Origin: Microbacterium sp. GCS4
GTDB lineage: Bacteria; Actinomycetota; Actinomycetes; Actinomycetales; Microbacteriaceae
Assembly: GCF_001262495.1 (NCBI RefSeq)
Contig: NZ_LGYE01000004.1
Coordinates: 1-64,000 of the forward strand
Reading direction: 5' to 3'
Length of the DNA: 64,000 nt
The notes beneath the pieces were generated by a model. The model made no database searches. It saw only the letters and a program-made list of their open reading frames with translations, and was not told the DNA's origin. Shown here in pieces: positions 58,477-64,000 of this stretch. The position numbers were made by a program, and so were the translations under genes. Position 1 is the stretch's first letter, and every line of letters starts with the position of its first letter.

Positions 58477-60645
58477 ATGACGCTCACCGGATACCTGAAC
58501 ACTCTCTCCGCCGAACCGGGGGAGGTCGTCGACCTGATGGTCAGCGCCACGGCATCCGCGGTGGAGGTCGATCTGGTGCGGCTGCGTCACGGCGACGAGA
58601 ACCCTCAGGGGCCGGGCCGACGGATCCTGCCGGTGCCGTCGTTCGAAGCGCGGTCGATCTCCGGCGGCGAGCGCGATGTGCACCTCGGGTCGTGCGTCGT
58701 GGTGCCGGAGATCGGCGCGCAACCGCTCGGGGGGCTCGTCATCTCCTTGACGATGCAGCCGACGCTGCCGGATGCCGGTCGTGAGCAGGGCGTCGTGTCC
58801 CTGCTCACGACCGACGGCTCCGTCGCCGTCTCCGTCGTCGTCGATGCGAACGGGACGCTGAGCCTGCGCGGTGCCGACGGCGAGGCTGCGGAGATCACGG
58901 TGCCGTGGCGCGCGGGCAGCTGGTACCGGCTCCGCGTCGAGGTCTCCCACGACCTCCATGCGGTGCTCCGGTGCACCGAGCTCCGCGACCGCCGCGAGAC
59001 CTGGACCGGGGCGACGCCCCCGGCGGTGCTCCCGGATGCTGTCGCCGCGGCGGTCGTGATCGCCGCCGCCGCCTGTCCGCGCAGTGCTGCCCAGTGGGCG
59101 CCCGACCGCGTCTTCAACGGGAAGATCGAGAACCCGCGGATCGAACGCGTGGATGCTTCGGGCGGGCGCTCGACCGTCGCCGATTGGCGGTTCGAGCGGC
59201 GGATCGACAGCGCGGAGGCCGCCGACGCCTCCGGTCAGGAACGCCACGGCATCGTGATCAACGCCCCGCTGCGGGCCGCGACGGGATCGACCTGGCGGCA
59301 CCAGGAGATCGACTTCACCAAGGTGCCCGATCAGTACGGCGCGATCCACTTCCACGACGACGACCTCGACGACGCGGCGTGGCCGCCCAGCCTGAGCTTC
59401 GCGGTGCCGGACGATCTCGAGTCCGGCGTGTACGCGGTCGAGCTCCGCGCGGACGGCGTCGTCGACCACGTCCCGTTCGCGGTGCGTCCCCGCGCGGGAG
59501 GGCCGCACGCGCGCATCGCCGTGCTGCTGCCGACCTTCACCTACGTCGCCTATGCGAACGAGCGCATGGTGACGCGCCTCGACTTCGAGGGCGACCAGAT
59601 GAGCGATCATCCGATCCACCCAGGGCACCGCGACCTCGAGCTCGCCGAGCATCCGGAGTGGGGCCTGAGCATGTACGACCTGCACTCCGACGGCAGCACC
59701 TGCTGCTATTCGACGCACCTGCGACCTATCCCCAACCTCCGACCCGACTACCGCGCCTGGCTGCAGGACGCACCGCGCCACCTGAGCGCCGACCTGTACC
59801 TCGTGAACTGGCTCATGGAGAAGGGACGCGCGTTCGACGTCGTCACCGATCATGACCTGCACCGGGACGGCGCGGCCTTGCTCGACGGCTACGACGTCGT
59901 CATCACGGGCAGCCACCCCGAGTACGTGAGCGCGCGGATGCTCGATGCGCTCGACGCGCACGCCGACCGGGGCGGATCGCTCATGTACCTCGGCGGCAAC
60001 GGGTTCTACTGGGTCACCAGCCAGGATGCGGACCGACCCCACCTGCTCGAGATCCGCCGCGGCGCCGTGGGGACGCGGCCGTCCGAGACCCCTCCGGGGC
60101 AGGGCTTCCACAGCACCACGGGCGAACCCGGAGGGCTGTGGCGGCTGCGGGGCCGCTGGCCCAACGCCCTCACCGGCGTCGGGATGACGGCGCAGGGGTG
60201 GGATTCGAAGGCTCCGGGGTACCGGCGGTCCGCGGATCTCCCGCGCGATCTGGAGTTCGTGTTCGCGGGCGTCACGGACGAGGTGATCGGGGACTTCGGC
60301 CTCATCATGGACGGTTCGTCGGGCGACGAGATCGACCGCTTCGACCCCGACCGGGGCAGTCCGGCGGAGACCGTCGTGCTCGCTTCGTCGACGGGTCACA
60401 GCGACTTCTACCTGCTCGCCGGCGAGGACGTGATGGCCTCACGCGCGGGACTCGGCGGGTCGGAGAGCGCGGACGTCCGGTCGGACATGACCTGGCTCGA
60501 ACGAGCTGGAGGCGGAGCCGTCTTCAGCGTGGGCTCGATCTGCTTCACCGGAGCGCTGTCCCACGACGGTTATCGGAACAACGTCTCGACCGTGATCGGC
60601 AACGTGCTGGACGAGATGCTCGGTCGCGGCAGCCGGGATCGCTGA
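58477..60645 (+). CDS. N,N-dimethylformamidase-like amidohydrolase (large subunit family)
   Basis: 722 residues. The N-terminal 280 residues are beta-rich and LamG-like; the rest is the DMFase large-subunit fold. Y400 in S-M-Y-D-L-H-S-D-G and the H480-P-E482 of I-T-G-S-H-P-E-Y correspond to the Tyr, His and Glu iron ligands of this enzyme class. The gene lies 38 nt after the binding protein of a sugar-type importer, so the substrate is probably an imported amide or N-acylated compound. No small (alpha) subunit gene is visible, unlike the two-subunit DMFases of proteobacteria. Confidence 0.87.
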   Translation: MTLTGYLNTLSAEPGEVVDLMVSATASAVEVDLVRLRHGDENPQGPGRRILPVPSFEARSISGGERDVHLGSCVVVPEIGAQPLGGLVISLTMQPTLPDAGREQGVVSLLTTDGSVAVSVVVDANGTLSLRGADGEAAEITVPWRAGSWYRLRVEVSHDLHAVLRCTELRDRRETWTGATPPAVLPDAVAAAVVIAAAACPRSAAQWAPDRVFNGKIENPRIERVDASGGRSTVADWRFERRIDSAEAADASGQERHGIVINAPLRAATGSTWRHQEIDFTKVPDQYGAIHFHDDDLDDAAWPPSLSFAVPDDLESGVYAVELRADGVVDHVPFAVRPRAGGPHARIAVLLPTFTYVAYANERMVTRLDFEGDQMSDHPIHPGHRDLELAEHPEWGLSMYDLHSDGSTCCYSTHLRPIPNLRPDYRAWLQDAPRHLSADLYLVNWLMEKGRAFDVVTDHDLHRDGAALLDGYDVVITGSHPEYVSARMLDALDAHADRGGSLMYLGGNGFYWVTSQDADRPHLLEIRRGAVGTRPSETPPGQGFHSTTGEPGGLWRLRGRWPNALTGVGMTAQGWDSKAPGYRRSADLPRDLEFVFAGVTDEVIGDFGLIMDGSSGDEIDRFDPDRGSPAETVVLASSTGHSDFYLLAGEDVMASRAGLGGSESADVRSDMTWLERAGGGAVFSVGSICFTGALSHDGYRNNVSTVIGNVLDEMLGRGSRDR

Positions 60646-60648
60646 CGC

Positions 60649-61440
60649 TCAGTCGCGCACGAGCCGATGGATGCCGAGGTCGGTGCGCCCCGGCAGCAGA
60701 TCCGCCCGCAGCGCACGCGTGCCCCGATAGTCGCCGTCGCGCAGGCGGCGGTACGGGCTGCTCGGGGCTTCCGTGTCGATCCCGGCGAGACGCTCGAGCA
60801 GACGTGCGCTCTCCGCTTCGATCGCCTCGGCGGAGAGCCCGTCGGCGTCGTGCACGACGTGCAGGTCGAGCGGCTCGATCCCCGTGTACCAGAGCGTGCC
60901 GTGCGTCAGCGGGAACAGCAGCGAGTCGATGTCTCCGCTGATGCCGCGGCTGCCGATCGACCGATCGTCCTCCCCTGCGGTCACGATCACGAGCGCACGG
61001 CGACCGGCGAGGAGACCCTCCCCGTAGCGCAGCGGCAGGCCGGTCTCAGGGTCCGTCGGGCCGTAGGCGAAACCGTTCGTGAGGACGCGGTCGAACCACC
61101 CCTTGAGGATCGCCGGCGGCCCGTACCACCAGAGCGGGAACTGCAGCACGAGGAGGTCGGCGGCGGCGAGTTTGCGCTGCTCCTCGACCACGTCGGCGGG
61201 GACGTCCCCTGCGGCGTACGCCTCGCCCATCAGGTCGACGAGGTTGCCTTCGCGTCCGTGCGGCTGCCCGAAGTCGGAGGGGCCGAGCACGGGATCGAAG
61301 CCCTGCGCGTACAGATCGGTGACCTCGACGTCGTGGTCCCTCGACAGCGCATCGACGCCGTCGCGGAACAGGCGCGCGTTGAACGAGCTCCCCTGAGGGT
61401 GGGCGTGGACCCAGTGGACGGTGGTGCGGGAGTGCGACAT
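60649..61440 (-). CDS. NAD(P)H-dependent flavodoxin-like oxidoreductase (NQO1/MdaB type)
   Basis: 263 residues. A flavodoxin-like FMN/FAD-binding start (H-W-V-H-A-H-P-Q-G-S-S-F-N near residues 9-21) and the substrate loop F-P-L-W-W-Y-G-P-P-A near 101-110 match NAD(P)H:quinone reductases. The two-electron reduction avoids redox cycling. It is followed at 72 nt by a DHA2 MFS pump gene on the same strand; together with the divergent HxlR gene they look like a quinone/electrophile defence unit. Confidence 0.9.
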   Translation of the reverse strand: MSHSRTTVHWVHAHPQGSSFNARLFRDGVDALSRDHDVEVTDLYAQGFDPVLGPSDFGQPHGREGNLVDLMGEAYAAGDVPADVVEEQRKLAAADLLVLQFPLWWYGPPAILKGWFDRVLTNGFAYGPTDPETGLPLRYGEGLLAGRRALVIVTAGEDDRSIGSRGISGDIDSLLFPLTHGTLWYTGIEPLDLHVVHDADGLSAEAIEAESARLLERLAGIDTEAPSSPYRRLRDGDYRGTRALRADLLPGRTDLGIHRLVRD

Positions 61441-61512
61441 GGAGTCTCCTTGCTTCGGGGTCTCGATGCGAGCGGGGTGGGCGTGCGGGCGTCAGTGAAC
61501 GGGAGGCTGACG

Positions 61513-62919
61513 TCAGGGGGCGTCGGCGACGGCATCCGCTGCTGAGCGGCGCCAGAGCGGCAGCAGCGCGGCGGCGACCACGGCGACCGCCGCGACGATG
61601 AGAGCCACCGCGAACCCGCCCGCGCCGACGACGGTCGCGATGGTGCCGAGAAGGGCGATGCCGAGTCCTCCACCCAGCGCGAACGACACCTCCTGGATCG
61701 CTCCGACCTGACCGGCGTCGTCTTCTGTCGTGACGTCGAACAAGGTCGTCGCCGCGAGCGTCGCAGCCACCCCGAACCCGGCTCCGACGAGCACGAGCGG
61801 GAACGCCACGAGGTCGGCGCCGAGCGCGAGCCAGGCGAGTCCGACGCCCTGCATCACGAGCGCGAGCACGGTCAGCGCGGGCGAGGTCAGCCAGCGCAGG
61901 AACAGCGGAGCGATCACGCCGCCGAGCGCGATCGCCACGGCCTGCGGCAGGATCGCGATGCCCGCCTCCGCCGGCGTGAACCCGCGCAGGTCCTGCAGGT
62001 GCAGGCTCACGAGCAGGACGGATGCCGAGGACACGCCGCTCGCCGCCACGATGCGCACGACCGCCGGGCTGAATCCCGCGACGCCGAAGAGCCGCATGTC
62101 GATGAGGGGATCGCGCAGCCGGCGCTGTCGGCGGATGAAGTACACGAGCGTCAGGACGGCGACCACTCCGGCGACCGCCGCAGGAACGGGTGCTGCCAGC
62201 ACCTCGTGCAGCGCGAAGACCAGCGCTCCCAGGGCGACGATCGACGACACGATGCTGAGCACGTCCCAGGATGCCGGGCGCGAACTGCGGGAGTCGGGCA
62301 CCAGCCAGATCGCGAGCACGCCGGCGAGAACCGCGAGCGGGACGCTGCCGAGGAGCAGCCACCGCCATCCCGGCCCCTCGGTGACGAGCCCGCCCAGCAC
62401 GGGACCGAGCGCGCTGCCGGTGCCGAACGTCGCGGTCCAGAGGCCGTAGGCGAGCACGCGCTGACGCGCCTGATAGTGCGCGCCGATCGTCGCGACGACA
62501 CCGGCCACGACGAACGCCTCGGCCACGCCGAGCAGCGCCCGCACCACGATGAGCAGCAGTCCGTCCTGCGCGAGGCCTCCGATGAGGTTGAGCGCCGCGA
62601 AGCCGGCGAGGCCGAGTAGGACGATGCGCTTGCGGCCGAACGCGTCGCCGATGCGTGCGGCGAGGATCAGGGTGGCTGCGAGCGAGAGCGCATACACGTC
62701 GACGAGCCACAGGGCCCCGCTGTCGGAGAGCGTGAGATCGCCGCGGATGGCGGGCAGCGCGGTGGACACGCTGCTGATCGCGAGAGCACCGATCAGGATG
62801 CCGAGGAGCAGCGGGACCATGGCGAGCCACGGATGCCGCGAGGGGCGTGGTCGGGCCGGAGCGACGGGCACGGGGGAGGTCACGGACTCAGTCTCGTGCG
62901 CTGAGTACCCCGCGGACAA
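61513..62919 (-). CDS. DHA2-type MFS drug efflux transporter
   Basis: 468 residues with 14 hydrophobic segments. Motif A between helices 2 and 3 reads G-D-A-F-G-R-K-R (about residues 92-99) and helix 5 carries G-P-V-L-G-G, the drug:H+ antiporter motif C. EmrB/QacA-type pumps export amphipathic drugs. The start at TTG 62919 is uncertain; a GTG at 62883 gives a shorter tail. Divergent from the HxlR regulator, which probably controls it. Confidence 0.9.
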   Translation of the reverse strand: MSAGYSAHETESVTSPVPVAPARPRPSRHPWLAMVPLLLGILIGALAISSVSTALPAIRGDLTLSDSGALWLVDVYALSLAATLILAARIGDAFGRKRIVLLGLAGFAALNLIGGLAQDGLLLIVVRALLGVAEAFVVAGVVATIGAHYQARQRVLAYGLWTATFGTGSALGPVLGGLVTEGPGWRWLLLGSVPLAVLAGVLAIWLVPDSRSSRPASWDVLSIVSSIVALGALVFALHEVLAAPVPAAVAGVVAVLTLVYFIRRQRRLRDPLIDMRLFGVAGFSPAVVRIVAASGVSSASVLLVSLHLQDLRGFTPAEAGIAILPQAVAIALGGVIAPLFLRWLTSPALTVLALVMQGVGLAWLALGADLVAFPLVLVGAGFGVAATLAATTLFDVTTEDDAGQVGAIQEVSFALGGGLGIALLGTIATVVGAGGFAVALIVAAVAVVAAALLPLWRRSAADAVADAP

Positions 62920-62983
62920 GTACGGTCATTGTTGTTACATACTGGCATTCTGGATACTATGGGCGAGACGAGGGGTGGTTGCG

Positions 62984-63394
62984 ATGAGGGAGAAGACGGC
63001 GCGCATCATCCGCGAGTGGGGCGATGCCTGCGATGCGGAGATCTCGATCGCGGTGATCGGCGGAGCCTGGAAGCCCAGCATCCTCAGCCTGCTCGACGAT
63101 CACGAGGTGCTGCGCTTCGGAGAACTCAGCCGACTGCTCGACGAGCCCACCGCCCGCGTGCTCACCCGTCAGCTGCGGGAGCTCGAAGACGACGGACTGC
63201 TGATCCGCACGGTGTATCGACAGGTGCCACCCAAGGTCGAGTACCGGCTGAGCGACCTCGGCCGCGGCGCGATGCCTCTGGTCGAGGCTCTGACCGCGTG
63301 GGGCGGCGGCTACGCCGCGCACCAGCGTCGCACGCTGGCCACGTCGGAGGCGGAGGCGGCGGCGGTCTCGGCGCAGGAGATGACGCCGGCGTAG
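62984..63394 (+). CDS. HxlR-family transcriptional regulator
   Basis: 136 residues, the family length. The winged helix has I-A-V-I-G-G-A-W-K-P-S-I-L near residues 21-33, L-R-F-G-E-L-S-R-L-L near 44-53 and V-E-Y-R-L-S-D-L-G-R-G near 85-95. A Cys at residue 16, just before the first helix (D-A-C-D-A-E), is the usual redox/electrophile sensor position in this family. It is divergent from the MFS pump with a shared 64-bp gap. TACTAT at about 62955 is a likely -10. Confidence 0.92.
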   Translation: MREKTARIIREWGDACDAEISIAVIGGAWKPSILSLLDDHEVLRFGELSRLLDEPTARVLTRQLRELEDDGLLIRTVYRQVPPKVEYRLSDLGRGAMPLVEALTAWGGGYAAHQRRTLATSEAEAAAVSAQEMTPA

Positions 63395-63445
63395 GAGGAT
63401 GCCGGACGAAACGTCCTCCCCTCGCGTTCTCGCCTCCCTCCGCGC

Positions 63446-64000
<555 letters not shown>

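Overview
The window is very GC-rich (about 70%), densely packed coding DNA. It looks like the chromosome of an actinobacterium of the Microbacteriaceae, most likely Microbacterium. The reasons are codon use, many GTG starts and GTGA/ATGA overlaps, frequent TANNNT boxes 6-7 nt before a start codon (leaderless transcripts), the endlessly recurring word GGCATCC/GGATGCC, and the gene families present (SCO4848, DUF427, Pr6Pr, ALF-repeat toxin). I see no rRNA, tRNA, CRISPR array, prophage or insertion sequence.

Layout. 1-2.3 kb: the end of a secreted protein gene, a LysE exporter, a FUSC exporter and a small membrane protein. 2.4-7.7 kb: a four-gene operon (ECF-type sigma factor, small regulatory-like protein, cytosolic S8 protease with an NPFSRT repeat, TPR-CHAT caspase-like protease) bracketed by two copies of a 32-bp imperfect repeat. 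This is the best candidate for an undescribed system. 7.9-15.9 kb: a sugar/amino-sugar catabolic locus (DeoR repressor, class II aldolase, PfkB kinase, ROK kinase, SIS isomerase) divergent from a sugar ABC importer whose binding protein seems to start at ATA. 15.9-18.1 kb: chorismate mutase, AI-2E transporter, two small proteins. 18.3-21.5 kb: osmoprotectant ABC importer. 21.6-27.6 kb: DUF427, flavoprotein disulfide reductase, an MFS pump behind a near-perfect SoxR box, lactonase and purA.

27.7-32.7 kb: two tandem secreted paralogues with a trypsin-like domain lacking catalytic residues, an M15-like zinc-site region and FG-GAP repeats. 32.8-37.7 kb: a 1272-residue ALF-repeat polymorphic toxin with a low-GC nuclease-like tip and a probable immunity gene. 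38.2-43.6 kb: EamA transporter, then a membrane nucleotide-cyclase homologue (both metal Asp replaced) abutting an MscS channel with a cyclic-nucleotide-binding-like domain, then Pr6Pr. 43.6-44.1 kb: a Phd/RelE-type toxin-antitoxin pair with a perfect operator palindrome. 44.3-50.6 kb: a seven-gene MoxR/DUF58/VWA operon. 50.6-54.3 kb: PucR-like regulator, esterase, ZIP-like transporter, VapBC. 54.5-60.6 kb: DeoR repressor divergent from a ribose-type ABC importer and an N,N-dimethylformamidase-like hydrolase. 60.6-63.4 kb: quinone-reductase-like flavoprotein, DHA2 MFS pump and HxlR regulator. The window ends inside argG.

The recurring theme is single-promoter, translationally coupled operons paired with local regulators, with accessory conflict genes (sigma/CHAT, polymorphic toxin, two TA pairs) spread between ordinary metabolic and transport genes.
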